Part shown: positions 25,001-36,125 of the stretch, piece after piece
Layout of the letters: each line of letters starts with the position of its first letter
How positions within the stretch are numbered: the stretch's first letter is position 1
From: Undaria pinnatifida
Lineage: Eukaryota > Sar > Phaeophyceae > Laminariales > Alariaceae
NCBI GenBank assembly: GCA_012845835.1
Contig: JABAKD010000108.1
Coordinates: 722,001-786,000, forward strand
DNA length: 64,000 bases
Reading direction: 5' to 3'
Program-made: the position numbers and the translations under genes
Notes under the pieces: model-generated
Seen by the model: only the letters and a program-made list of their open reading frames with translations
The model's database searches: none
What the model was told of the DNA's origin: nothing

Positions 25001-27002
25001 ACCGGTATTACTATTATACTATTATGAGTGCCATTCGACAATGTGCAGTTTCCACGTTGATGAGTCATGGCATTCCCCAAGAAGAAAGCCTCAAACTAGA
25101 AGGAAACCTATGCACCAAGTCTAACTGCGTTCTATGCCTACTTCCCTCTCAAGCTATATCTACAGTAGTACTCCATTCATCGTCCTTGCTCCCTCATTCT
25201 CAGTACATACGTGTTATTTACGCCCTATTCTTAAATCTTGGTGCCGCATTCAAGCTCCATCCCCACGCCATCGGTGTGGGTCTGTCACCCCCCCACCCCT
25301 GCTCCTTCTCGCTTCATGGCGATCCCTAAGCTGGAGCTTGAAGCGCGACACTCTCCTCGAAATGGGGACCTTTGTAGTCACACACTATTAACACTTAACA
25401 CTGATGTATGAATAAGAGCACACATTTCACGGGTTTTTTCTGTTTTCAACTTTCTTCTGCGCAAAAATCAAAACTTCTTGTTCCGCGTTCAACTTCCTAT
25501 GTTATGCTCTCATCATACGAGGCATCATACATACAACAAGCTTCACTACTGTACAGCACACACTCAAGCCACCAGCATTACACTGCCCAACCAAGTTATG
25601 ACTACCAGGTATCATGCGAAGTGTACCATGTACCTACCCACACTACGACCTTGTCTTTTCCTCTTGCTTTTTTTATTGGGTTTCTTCTTTACGTTTTTTG
25701 TTTCTACTTTTCGTTCATCTTTTCGCAAATTACAACCGTACTGCCGATCAGAACGTGCCATCGCCAGCAAGCATACAGCACAGCGCAGGGCAATCAGCTC
25801 TGCACAAGTAGCTCTTGGCATTATCAAATCGCTAGTTGCACAAAGCCATGGGCCTCTTCTTTCTGCCCCGTCCACATTTAGTTGTATTCTTCGCGCGAGC
25901 GTAGCGCGCGGCGTCCGCCGCCCGCGGAGCGGAAAGAGGAGAGCGATCTTCTCGTTGCGGCGGCGCTGTCTAAGATAGATGCGGGGGTGGCTTTGCTCGC
26001 GTGCGGGAGGTTGGCGTAGTGCTTCTCTGTTTTTACTCGGGAAGGCGGGATATGTGTATCTGCTGTCTTTTGCTTCGCGCGTGCTTTCACGCTTTCGAAA
26101 TCGGACGCGTCCCCTCAATAAATAATATGCGGAGTGTCTATCATGACGACTGCTGACAGTGCCGTGTGCATTCTCTACTAAGAGACTAATAATATTTAGT
26201 ATTCTTCAATTCGGACTATGCGCATAGCGAAAGGTTTTCAGTTATGCTTATCTTTCCGACGGGAAATCCAACTTCAGAAAAAAAATAGGCGGAGACACTC
26301 TAGAGTCTTCTTTCAGGATGTACTACTGCACCAAATAACTAATATGTAAATGGTCTTTGCGTAGAGAAGAATGGACAAACAAAAATTAAAAATTTCAGGG
26401 TAGGGATGCTGTGTGTGGTATTAATAGTCATATGCCATCGCAACTTTTTTTTTTTCTTCATCCCGTTTATTATCCTCGCACTACTCTCGCCCTCCCTCCC
26501 AGTAGTATTTCAGATCCGGGGTCACATAGCGGGCTCTTCTCCCCCCTCCCCACCACGGTGCGTGCCTTCATTTTTATCGCGAGAAGAAGTCAGCATTTTC
26601 TTTCCTCTTCGACTCGCGTCGAATTGACCCACGCTGCTAGGTGCTCTAGGCAGTTGATACCCTTTTTGTGCATTTTAGCAAATAAAAAAGTCAAATATCA
26701 TCACGATAGGAATCGAACTCAAGAACCAACGCTATTAATAGTAGTATTCGAGGGTTACAACTAGACCACCAGGGCGACCGGCTGACAATATAATGTTTTA
26801 TATATTTCTGGCGGAGGCATCAATTGCGTCAGCTGTGACATACATATGCGTGTACGTACCACCTTTGGTTTGTTTAGGTTTTTTCCCTGGGGCATTCCTC
26901 AGCTCCAGAGTGACTGGAGCCTGTCCTGTGACCACTGACTTGATTATGCGAGTTATTGTGAGAACAACAACAACAAAAACACACACAAGAAAAACACAAG
27001 AA

Positions 27003-27047
<45 letters not shown>

Positions 27048-29203
27048 GAACAAGAACAAGAACAAGAACAAGAACAGCAAAAGAAAATAGGATCGTTGCG
27101 TAGAGATTGCAACCCCCGAAATTGTATACCGGTACCTGGTATGCTATTACGGTGGTTGACGCCGGCGTTGCCCAGAGAGGTGTTGCCTGTGGTGCTAGCC
27201 AACATTATTCACTGCTGCTGTGCTCTTGAAGCTCGGAATATGAAAACAGCGTACCAGGTATTGTTGTTGTTGTTCTCACAGTAACTCGCATAATCAAGTC
27301 CGTGGTCACAGGACAGGCTCCAGTCACTCTGGAGCTGAGGAATACCCCAGGGAAAAAACACAAACAAACCAAAGGTGGTACACGCATACGTGTGTCACAG
27401 CTGACGCAATCCATGCCTCCGCCAGAAACATGTAAAAAGCGAAATCGGGAGTCAGCCTACGATGTGCCAGGTCCTTACTGGTGCATACGTCTCACTACTC
27501 GCGCCTGGAAAAACCGACTACACCGCTTGCCACCCAGGAAAGACAACCACGTATATATTACACGCAGTACCTATCACTACGCATACGCACGTCAGACGCA
27601 AGTCCATTGGAGAAAAGAAACAAAGAAAATAAGATAAGACAAAGGAAAAGAAAGAAAAGATTGTACAAGAAAAGCAAGAAAAGACAAGACAAGAAGAGGA
27701 AGCAAGGAAAGGAAGAGAGAAAAAACGTCATACCAGCAGACCCTAGGAACTGACTGAAGACGCACTGGGATCATAGAGGGTATCAGGTGCATCAACGGCA
27801 CTGGGGAGAGCACGCAACAAGGCGAAGAAGTCAGGGCGGCCTTACGCTAACTTGTGACGGCCATTGGAAAGCCCACAATCTTCAAGACGATGATGGCCAG
27901 ACTCAGACTTCAGTCTCTTGGGCAGGACGCCCTCCCTGTCGGCTGTGCTTCGCGCGTTCTTCGCGAGCAACGCGTGCTTCGCGCGCGACGAACCTTCGTC
28001 CAAGCGGGTCGGTGGCGTTGGGCTTAGCCGAAAGCCGCCAAAGCTGCGTCCGTGGCGTTGCACTCAGCCGAGAGCCGCCATAGCTACAGCAGGCGTAACC
28101 GTTGTAGGCAAAATGGCATCGATAACGCGCGCTACTGCTGTCGTGTGACACACGCTGCTGGCGAGCGGCTAGGAGTGCGCCACGCTGACTTGCGGCGAGA
28201 AGTAACAGTAGTGATAGCCAAGGCCGCGTCAGCGCCGTTGTATAATACTGCTGTGTGATACCTGGTATGGGTGTGTGGGCGTGTGGGTGTGTGCTTTGTG
28301 GTGGGATGAGCGATGCGATGGGCTCAAAAATCAGGTGCAAAACTTTTCCGACTGAGTTTTTCGACTGGCAGATCCAGTCGAAAATGTCAAGATTGTCGAC
28401 GGGATCCCCCAGTCGGAAAACTCAGTGGGGAAAGTTGAGTCGAAAAAGCCCTTTTTCGACTGTGTAAGAAAGCCCCCGATTTGGGCTTCAGTCGAAAAAG
28501 GCCGCTTTCGACTGAAAAATCCGACTGTGTAAGAAATGGCCTAAGAAATGGCCGTATTAAAATATTACTTCGTATATAAAATAGCTTTCTTTAAAGTTGA
28601 GTGTCCTCTCTCGGTCCGCACTTCGTATGTTTTTTCCCTCCGCAAAAAATACCCACACTGCCGATCAGAATGTGACATCGCTCACAAACACACAGCACAA
28701 GCAGTGTACAACACAGGGCAACAATAAATAGCTCTGCACGAGCAACTCTTGGCATTATGAACTCGGTAGTTGCACCAAATCATGGGCCTCTTCTTTCTGC
28801 CCCCTTTACATGTTTTAGTTGCATTCTTCCTTGCGCGAGCGAATCGGGTGGCGTCAGCCGCCCGCGGATCGGAGCCTTTGCATCTATGTGCGAGGACTAG
28901 GATTCAAATTGATTGACAAATCGAATAAATAAAGCAACAACAGAACAAAAGGCGGGCATGTCGTCACCAGTCTCACCCCTTTGCCCGAAAGAACTCCCCC
29001 ATTCTCTTGAGGGCAGTCGTCTTGCCAGCACATGGTCCTCCGGTCAAGACAAGCTTGTACACTGCCGTCGTGTGCTCGTTTGCTGTGGCTTTAGCATGGC
29101 TCAGAGGGTCATCCGGTTCAAGTTGCTGCAACACCGCATCTAACGAAGGATCCGGCGAATCCAGTGAAATTGCCGACTCGTCTTGAGAAGAAAGAGAGGC
29201 CAT
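16060..29203 (-). CDS. TTD14: TTD14-type P-loop NTPase with CYTH domain
   Basis: Homologue of Drosophila TTD14, a nucleotide- and phosphoinositide-binding protein needed for TRPL channel trafficking. Exons on the minus strand: 29203-28977, 23420-23307, 22994-22865, 21751-21602, 20653-20432, 18203-18046, and less certainly 16580-16530 and 16095-16060. Residues 55-63 are the Walker A motif GGPCAGKTT. Next come FRVFTVPEAAT, then ILLSDRGLMDGS (residues 135-146, Walker B-like), VSLRDGRYDGILHLVTAA, and GHPRQIIVDNSTDFEAKM, all family signatures. The exon at 18203-18046 (QRRVAFLWERQAFEL) matches the CYTH end. The phase jump between 20432 and 18203 shows at least one exon is missing from this model. 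Intron 1 is 5.56 kb and repeat-filled. The last two exons fit the phase but are weakly conserved; the end could lie elsewhere. Confidence 0.85.
17049..17875. mobile_element. TIR element with dense internal motif array (MITE-like)
   Basis: The ends 17049-17077 and 17847-17875 are perfect 29-bp inverted repeats starting TACCGTAAACTACACAAG. The outer TA may be a target duplication, leaving an 823-bp element. Inside are a dozen or more GGTGTG(G/A)TA motifs, three ~70-bp tandem units (17188-17380), and 11-12-nt inverted arms TTATCACCGGGG / CCCCGGTGATAA at 17732-17743 and 17761-17772, repeated at 17107-17117 and 17154-17164. No transposase frame is present. It lies in the intron between predicted TTD14 exons 18203-18046 and 16580-16530. 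Confidence 0.8.
18415..18560. repeat. 10-bp tandem repeat AATACAATGC
   Basis: About 14 copies of AATACAATGC, decaying to AATACGATAC at the right, followed by a short CAGA run at 18650-18680. Confidence 0.9.
18950..19090. repeat. GAATGAAAGGTG tandem repeat
   Basis: Imperfect copies of GAATGAAAGGT and GAATGAAACATCAACCA in a TTD14 intron. Confidence 0.75.
19430..19620. repeat. 12-bp tandem repeat GCCTTTATCGTA
   Basis: About 15 copies of a 12-bp unit with C/T and A/G variants. On the minus strand it stays open and would encode repeated Ala-Thr-Ile/Met-Lys. It is linked to a longer open frame (19648-19941) but no family is recognised. Confidence 0.9.
21541..21580. repeat. (ATATC)n microsatellite
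   Basis: About eight copies of ATATC, just past the donor of the TTD14 exon ending at 21602. Confidence 0.85.
22258..22372. repeat. (ACACCACT/C)n microsatellite
   Basis: Imperfect ACACCAC units over about 115 bp in a TTD14 intron, ending in a short CTG run. Confidence 0.85.
23625..23790 (+). repeat. Dispersed repeat family A (partial copy)
   Basis: Shares CCTCCCAGTAGTA, GATCCGGGGTCAC, GGCTCTTCTCCCCCCTCCCC and GACTCGCGTCGAAT with 26487-26665. Confidence 0.75.
24116..24172 (-). other. Possible cassette or cryptic exon in TTD14 intron 1
   Basis: On the minus strand an acceptor-like GGGTCAG precedes an open stretch ending at an excellent donor (TCC|GTAAGTATT). In phase 2 it could be inserted between TTD14 exons 1 and 2 without a frame shift. 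In another frame it begins MGQRQENMPKATSG. No homology supports it, and TTD14 proteins do not need it. Confidence 0.25.
25725..25935 (+). repeat. Dispersed repeat family B, copy 1
   Basis: Matches 28640-28875 through ACTGCCGATCAGAA, AGCTCTGCAC, CTCTTGGCATTAT, CATGGGCCTCTTCTTTCTGC and CCGCCCGCGGA. Both copies lie in TTD14 intron 1. Confidence 0.8.
26487..26665 (+). repeat. Dispersed repeat family A (partial copy)
   Basis: Shares GATCCGGGGTCACATAGC and GCCTTCATTTTTATCGCG with other family copies. It is followed within 50 bp by the tRNA-like segment at 26700-26782. Confidence 0.75.
26700..26782 (-). other. tRNA-like segment (tRNA relic or SINE head)
   Basis: On the minus strand TGGTCTAGTTG fits the RNA polymerase III A box, and GTTCGATTC about 50 nt later fits the B box. 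The acceptor and T stems do not pair well and the anticodon loop would be oversized. This is not a functional tRNA as it stands; a decayed tRNA or the head of a tRNA-derived SINE fits better. Confidence 0.4.
26858..27750. mobile_element. Foldback-like element with inward (CAA)n / (GTT)n tracts
   Basis: A reverse copy of a repeat (26858-26964) ends in (AAC)n running to 27080. After ~170 bp a short (TTG)n at 27258-27273 leads into a forward copy (27274-27620) and then a purine-rich tail (27615-27730). Core blocks include CCGTGGTCACAGGACAGGCT, GGTGGTACACGCATA and CTTGCCACCCAGGAAAGAC. The forward copy matches 61850-62490 almost throughout. No coding capacity was seen. Confidence 0.75.
28335..28545. 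repeat. TTTTCGACTG / CAGTCGAAAA motif array
   Basis: About ten copies of TTTTCGACTG or its complement, in both orientations and often paired, with a repeated CCGACTGTGTAAGAAA. The arms could pair into several hairpins. The array lies in TTD14 intron 1. Confidence 0.75.
28640..28875 (+). repeat. Dispersed repeat family B, copy 2
   Basis: Second copy of the repeat at 25725-25935, about 80% alike by eye. Confidence 0.8.
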
Positions 29204-29469
29204 GGCAGCGGGTTACGAGGACGTATCGGTTCGTCGTGGTCCTGGGTTCGACCTAGAAGGCTCACACCAGAAACACTACGCAACCGACTCCTCTGTCAGA
29301 AGTAGCGAGACGGTGCTAGCTTTTTAGCAGCAAATGCGGACAGAGGGTGTTCCATTTTTATTTGGGTGCGTTCGGATCAGGGGGAAATCTCTGCACCCCC
29401 CCCATCAAATCCTTTCTGCTCCACATGTGCAGTGCGCTGGCACAGTCGCTTGGGCCCCGCAGAGTTGCC
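29204..29469. promoter_or_regulatory. Compact divergent promoter region
   Basis: Only 266 bp separate the start codons of the TTD14-type gene (minus) and the gene at 29470 (plus). A shared promoter is likely. No TATA box or other known element is clear. Confidence 0.5.
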
Positions 29470-32400
29470 ATGGACCCACGCCCTGACAAAAAGGAGAGAA
29501 GAAAGAAAGCATCCCCGCAGGATGCATCTAAGCGCGCTCGAAGCTATCTCGAGGTATAAATCCTGGATCCGCCTAAAAAACATTATCTGCACAACCCGTC
29601 CCGCTCTCTCACGCCGTGTCATCAGTGGTATGAACCAAATGCTGTCTGTAGCCACCCTATCCAACGCCCTTTAGCACCTCCCCATCTTACTGCCGACACC
29701 GAATGCCGGACGATGCTGTGCTTCTCGGCGTGATGCAGAAGAAAGGCCTGCCTGAGCTGGTTCGAGGCTTCTTCGACGATATGTTCAAGCAAGAGGAACT
29801 GCCGGTTAGTCCTTATCCCGACCTCGTTCAAAGATTTAGAATCGCCGAGAGCGCCCAAGGTGAAAACCGTTTTATATTCTGCGAAGAATGCGCAAGCTCG
29901 TTTTTTTCGTGCCGTAGGTCGTGGGCCCTGGTGGGCCCAACCTTTTTGTTTCGTGTACCGTGCCATGGTACCATGTCACCAAAGGATGACTTGTACCTGA
30001 TATGTCATCTACCGTTGAAATACAAATGGGAAAAACGACTGTTGCGCGCGAGGCAGTCACTTCGAGGCCGAACAACAACAGGATAACCGTCCGCACCCTC
30101 CCCGTAAAACGGATGCACCACAAGTACTTCACAGTTTTTGTTTTTTACAAGTTTCATGTGTTGAACTCGCAAGTCGTGCGGCAAGGCTAAACACGAATAA
30201 CATGTTTCCCGCCTTCCTCCAAGGCTTGTTCTCGTCCATCGAAGACGACGCCATGAGGTGCGAAAGTACGAGGAACAACGTCGCCGTGTCTCCCGAACTG
30301 TCCGGGGTGACGTACGTGCAAGACTCGCGCGGAGTTTGGGGGTTGCCTCACATCCTCCAGATCGTTGACAGCGGACACCTTGAGAAAATGAAAGCATTGG
30401 TTGCAGCCAACGAGGACTTTTTGAACGGCCGAAGGCATGTTTTCCAGGGCAAGAAATACGTCGTCAATGTGTGGGTCGCACTGACCGGTCCCGCGGTACT
30501 CGCGGGAAGGTTGTACAGGTACTAGGGGAACTGGTGCATGCAAAAACAATGCGATATTTAACTGTATGAAACATGGTACGAAATAACAGAGTGTCTAAAT
30601 ATTTGCTATATGACACTGCTATCATACATAGTAGGAGTCCAGTCTAATGCTTTGTTGGTAGTATTCTTGATATTGAGGAGGCATCCGAACTCTTTTGTTT
30701 GTTTTCACATCGTCACTGCAGTCAACCGCGGATCACGCAAACCTTGTGAAATCATAACCCCCCCGCGATACGGATATATATATATATCATCTACCAAACA
30801 AAATAGATGCGCCGATCGTATCCGGTTCATCCTGCTCTCCGTCGCCTGTACGCGGCCCAACGTTCAACGTTCCAAGCAGCGGGTTCTGGGCAGAAATGAA
30901 CTTGGCGGTGAACATGGAGATTGTTACGAAAAAATTCGACCGAGCCGTGGACTTGTTCGCCGAGACAATTCTGAAGGACGCGCGGGGATGCCAAGGAAGC
31001 AACCGTTTGCTGCTTCGGTCTCTCGAGATCGCATATCCCTTTGGGTGAGTACCTGCATCAAAGCCTGTCGTATCAGACACCGCGCGAAGCTGCCACCAAA
31101 CGAATGCGAAAAACCGTTACGAGTAGCGTCATTTGAGACGCACGTAAATCCTCGATCTCACTGCTGAGGTGCCTTGTTATATTTGTACTCGAGCTCGAAT
31201 ACATATGTTGGCAACATATATACCAGGTATACCCGTGCCACCATGGTATTTGTAGACTATGTATGCATGGGTAGGTCCTCGGACTGACGCAGATTTCGCG
31301 ACGAGCATCCGAGCTGCCTGACGCCGTATTTCGCAACGTCGCCCATAAACCGCGTCCCTATATATAGGTTGAGGGGCGCTGCCGAGGGCCACCACACGTC
31401 GTGGACACCCCGACAGCTGCACGACGACCCCGACGCATTTCTCTCCGAATTGAAGCTCAGCGTGCCGCTGCGGCCTTCGATCACGATGCATTACCTCTTC
31501 GTCTCTCCGAAAGAGGCCAGTCAAACAATAGGCGGCCCGATCATATCCGTACATCGGAGCTACACAATGCACCACCGAACCAGCACCAAGAAGATTGTGT
31601 CGTTCACGAAAACCCCCTTCGGCGCGCTTTACTCCGGCGTGTTCTTCTCTCGCGCCGAGGCAAACAACTACGGGGAGGTTTTTCGAACCCAGGGGTTGTC
31701 TTTCGGTACTGAAGGTGTTGCCAGGGCCAGGGATTGCATGGCTTCGGACGTCGAGCGCGCGAAGGAAGTCGGGGATTTCTTGTCAGTCCACACATGTCTG
31801 TTGCCTCTGGCGCTGATATCAGCAGTCAACGGTGACAGTGAGATAGCTCTGCGAGCGGTCGTTGACGCCTCACGGGTGACCAAGAGCGCCGCGGTGCGTC
31901 ATCGCTCCCTGCGGCAGTTGTGCGATTCCATTCGGTGCATTTTGGGAATGTTGGTCGGGTGGCTGGAGGGAACGGAACCGATCTTAAAATGGGAAGATGG
32001 CACCACCAACGACGACGAGGAACCCGAATTCGGCAAAAAGGGTCACAGCGGCGGTGACGGGTATGTGAACCCCAAGGGACGATGCCGGTCCGCGAAAGAT
32101 ATCTTCCAATCGTGGCTCCGAACCGCCAACCTCCTGTTTTGGGAGTGGAGGCGTAATGTATTGCTGTATCTCGATGCAGACCACCACTCTGATGTTACTG
32201 TAATAAAGGACAAAGTGCGGTCTTGGATTGAAGATGTCTCCAGCATCGCTCGCATGGGCGTACGGCTGCCAATGCTGCGGTGGCATGATCACGGCCGCTC
32301 CATCGCCGAAGGCAAGGATGCTTTTTTGAGAGAGTCAGAAACGATATGCGTGCGGTTAGACTATTTGCGAGGATGGCTCCACTGTCTGGACTTGTCGCTC

Positions 32401-34758
32401 GCATGGGATGCCGCCAAGGTGTGTGAACGGGTGCATTATCAGCATCTCCAGCTACGGAGCAAGAACAACAAAAGCGTCGCGCGTACCGGTCATTGGCCGC
32501 TCTTAATGGGGCACAACAAGCCCCACGCGGCACAAGAACGCAGCAACTCGGAAACATTGCCAACCGCTGGGGGTCTCCTTCTGTTACAGCGGGCTTGGCT
32601 CGATGACGACGCGGCGATGACGCATGTCCGTGAAAACGAGGCGATAGGCAAGGGCCGCGGGAGATCAAACCATGGTAAGGCCGCCGCTGGTGCTACCGCC
32701 AGCGCGTTGGAAGCTGCGTTGGCGAAGGGAATACGGTACCACCCGGCTCCTATTGCACCCGACTCGGCAAAAACCCTCGAGAGGTTTAACGTTCCCCTCG
32801 CGGTCGTTCGAACTCTTCGGGAAGACGTTGTCCCAGAAGCTTACGCCCATGAGATCACCCTGATGAAGTACATGACCGACAACCGGATTGATCTGTCTCT
32901 CAACGATAGCATCAGCGAACTGCTCACGTCGGTGCTTGCGCCGAACCCGTTTCCGGCGCTAACAGCTAGCCTGGCCTTGGCTTCGATGGCCCATATTCTC
33001 CACGGCGTAGACGTCGACGGTATCAGCCGACTGCCGGCTCTGAAAGCGTGTAGGAAAGTTTCTGACGAGCGACCAGCTGCTCGAGATCGAAGAAAAGACT
33101 ACTTCGGAGCGAGGGGTACGGAAACGGGTATTTCGGTCTTCGGGTCGAAGCCCGCGCTGGTGGGCGTTGACGCCGACTTCACGCTTAGCTTGTTTCGCGT
33201 CCTACCCCCTATCGCTAGCTGGGTGTTAGATTGTCCCGAGGGTGGCAGCGACGTTGGTGTTGCGGTCGGCATTTGCGGATGCGCACAGCAACATGGGTCG
33301 CACAGCTACCCCAACGTGCCGTCCGAGGTGAACGTTGTCGTATCTTGCGTGTACGGCTACGACTTGCACGCCAGCGCAACGCCGGAAGAAAAGCTGTCCC
33401 GACACGCTGTCCACTGTGCAATCACAGCGCATGAAACCTCCTCTTTGCTGATTATTGGCCTGACCGTAACAACCCACGCTCACGGCAACATATCGTCTCG
33501 CGCCGCAAAATCGAAATATCGGTATCCGCTTGATGAGTTGTTAGCTGAGCCGCGAGAAGTTGAGGGCGAGTTATCTCAGCTCGCGCCCGGTGAAATCGTT
33601 CTAGAAGCGCTGGTGTACTATCCTATTTTGGTCGGAGGGGGGGCGATCATACCGCTCTCGATTCGGTTCGTTCTGACATCGGATGTAGAACAAGGCGGGG
33701 AACATGATGACCGTTTAGAAGCCACCTTGCTCTACGATTGTGCGTATTCCGCGTCGAGTGCAGCCAATAAGTTTTCCACGCGGAATTCCGAGCTATTGGA
33801 ATCTGGCAGTGCAGAGCGACATCTACAACACACAAGACGGTTAGTGCTGGATAGCGTGGACAAGCTAGAGTATCTTGAAGCGTACCGCTTGTTTCAGCAT
33901 CTTCGCGATCTACGGATAGTAGCGCCGGACGACGGGGGCACCCCCGTAGTACCCGGTACTGACACGGACAAGACGTGGCCCCACACAGCGCGAGACAGTT
34001 CGCCGGAGCGTGCCGGACGTTCTCGAGAAGAAGACGCATCTGTCGCGGCTGCTACCATGCGCATGCTAAGGGGTCCAGCTGGGCGAATGTACCACGCACA
34101 CAGATTGTTAAGCGTACTACAAAGTTTGCTGTCTCGGGATGATCTGTCACCCGAGACATTGGAGTTCCTGGAGGAGAGAGATGTTGGTGACCACGCTGAA
34201 TACTCCATTAATTACCTTCTCGACACACTCGCGGAGCAAACCATGGTGCGTTTCGAGGGAGCTGTCAAGTCTGTAAAGCTTTGCGCGCGTTTGCTCTTAG
34301 ACAACGTGCGCAAAATGCTGGAAATTGAAGGTTCTAGCGCCAGCACTTCTCGAACGGCGGGAACCAACGCAACTCGAGAGGCCGCATCTAAGCTGGTGAG
34401 GGGCGTTGTATCGATCTTGCATATTTTGCAGGTCGCAGTGGAGGCGGACACGCACCGATGCCACCCTCAAATGGGAGAAGCGTTTGGGCGGCTTCGCGAA
34501 GCTGAGAAGCGGGAAGGAAAAACGAAAGATGCTGCTGCCCATGTTGATCGGCGTGCCGGAGAGCCCTCGAAGAAGAAAAAGGGGGGGGGTGTAGCTAGTG
34601 ATAAAACGCGGAGAGAAAAGGTGGAGGAGAGCGGCGCTTACAAGCCAGCAAATGCAGTAAGCTCTAGTGGGGTCGGCTTGAGGCCTAAACATAGTAAGGA
34701 GCATGTTAAACTTCGGCGTCGTGGCTCCACTGGAGTTCGAGACCGGCCTGGAGTTTGA
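29470..34758 (+). CDS. Large unrecognised protein with Dpy-30/RIIa-like N terminus
   Basis: Exons: 29470-29553, 29739-29859, 30224 to about 30519, one ending at 31044 (start 30807 or 30881), and 31368-34758. Exons 1-3 join in phase and give RARSYLEKKGLPELVRGFF, then LPVSPYPDLVQRF, resembling a Dpy-30/RIIa docking helix pair (YL...PEL...P.DP..F). The exon 3 acceptor has a strong pyrimidine tract. The join from exon 3 to 4 is uncertain. The exon ending at 31044 (phase 2) joins the long exon cleanly (AYPFG-LRGAAEG). The last exon encodes about 1130 residues of mixed sequence matching no family I know, with a Lys/Arg-rich tail (KKKKGGG, KLRRRG). The Dpy-30-like part suggests anchoring to a larger complex, for example ciliary or chromatin, but that is inference only. 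Confidence 0.75.
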
Positions 34759-36125
34759 TGCGATGATGTTTGGTCGCAAAACGTTCGCACGGTGCGGGTA
34801 CGCAGGCATGTTATGTTTATTACCCCCGCCGTCCTTCACACAACCGCGGCGGACCCTACACTGCGTCTGGCATTGTTGATAGATATATAATATCGCCTAC
34901 GTACGCATTCGAAAAGCAAGCGATGGCCGTACAATGCAGGAATAAACTTGTACCTGGCAGTCACAATCGCCATTCATCGCCATGAGCACGCGAGCCCACG
35001 ACGACGAGTCATCATCTACTGCTGTCACATTGACAAACGCACCTTGGCAGGTGGCGAAAACACGAACACCTTCGTCTAAGAATACTATTAATATTAATAT
35101 TGCGAAGACGAATTTCGAGAGTGGTGAACATCTGCCGGTATACACCTCGTGCGGGCACAGGAGTTTTAAAAATCGTAGCCGCGAATGCTAAACGGTTAAA
35201 TGGTGCAAAACATTTGCCATTTTGCGTCTGTGCGCACATTGATCCGTCTACAACCTCTGACTGGCCGATGTCCCCGATCACAAGGCCCTGCCAGATCACA
35301 AGGCGCACACATTCACTCATGCACATCCTGCACTGATATCACAATGCCAACTTCTCCCCAACCACACTAATGTTTTCCTTGATGGAGCGTTGAGCGCTTG
35401 AAAAACAAGTGTCTGGTTCTAAGCAAGCGTACCACTACAGCAGCAGCAAACCAACAGGTCGGTGCGTAACACACCGAACCTCCTCTCTAATAATATCAAT
35501 ACACATATGCCCGTTTCCACATTGAAGCGGAAGGCGAACAGATGGCGACAGACAAAATTGCTCACTTTGCCCCACGGATATATAGTGGCCAGACTTTCGG
35601 CGTTCCCAACGCAAGTACAGCTCCCTCCAACATGAAGACATGCGTATCATACTAATACTACCCCCCACCAGCAGCGCCCAGGCATGACGGGGATGTCCGT
35701 ACCCCAGGAATCATACAACAATCTCCTACAGGAAATTAAGACACGAGGTCCGACAGACAGAAAACCCAAACATTTGGCAGGAAAATTGACGACACTCTGA
35801 GACGCGGGAGTAAAATTTCCCCAAGAGCCGCAAAGCCGCCTAACACACCGCATCACCCGACAACCAATCACTCCATGCATTACGCCAACCAATTCAAGCA
35901 GTCCAGCAATGCAACCTTTAGCCGCACGTACTGTGTATGTCCAAAAACCAAAGGCCACGAAAAAGCTGTTCAAGTCCGGCTAAGGCAAACATCCCATAAA
36001 AAACCAAGCAGCGTCCGATCTCTCTTTTGCCCCCGCCGGGCGCTGATTATCCAGCGGGCAGAGCGCGTGCTCACAACGGCAACCGCATCAAGCGCCTCTG
36101 ATTGTGACCTGTAACTGATGATAGA
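34759..36125. other. Convergent intergenic region
   Basis: 1.37 kb between the stop of the large protein and the stop of IF-2. It must contain both 3' UTRs. No repeat, RNA gene or credible reading frame was recognised. Confidence 0.55.

Noticed and set aside
31604-31883. Minus-strand and alternative-frame ORFs over 31369-34758
   Set aside because: They are shadows of the 1130-codon exon.
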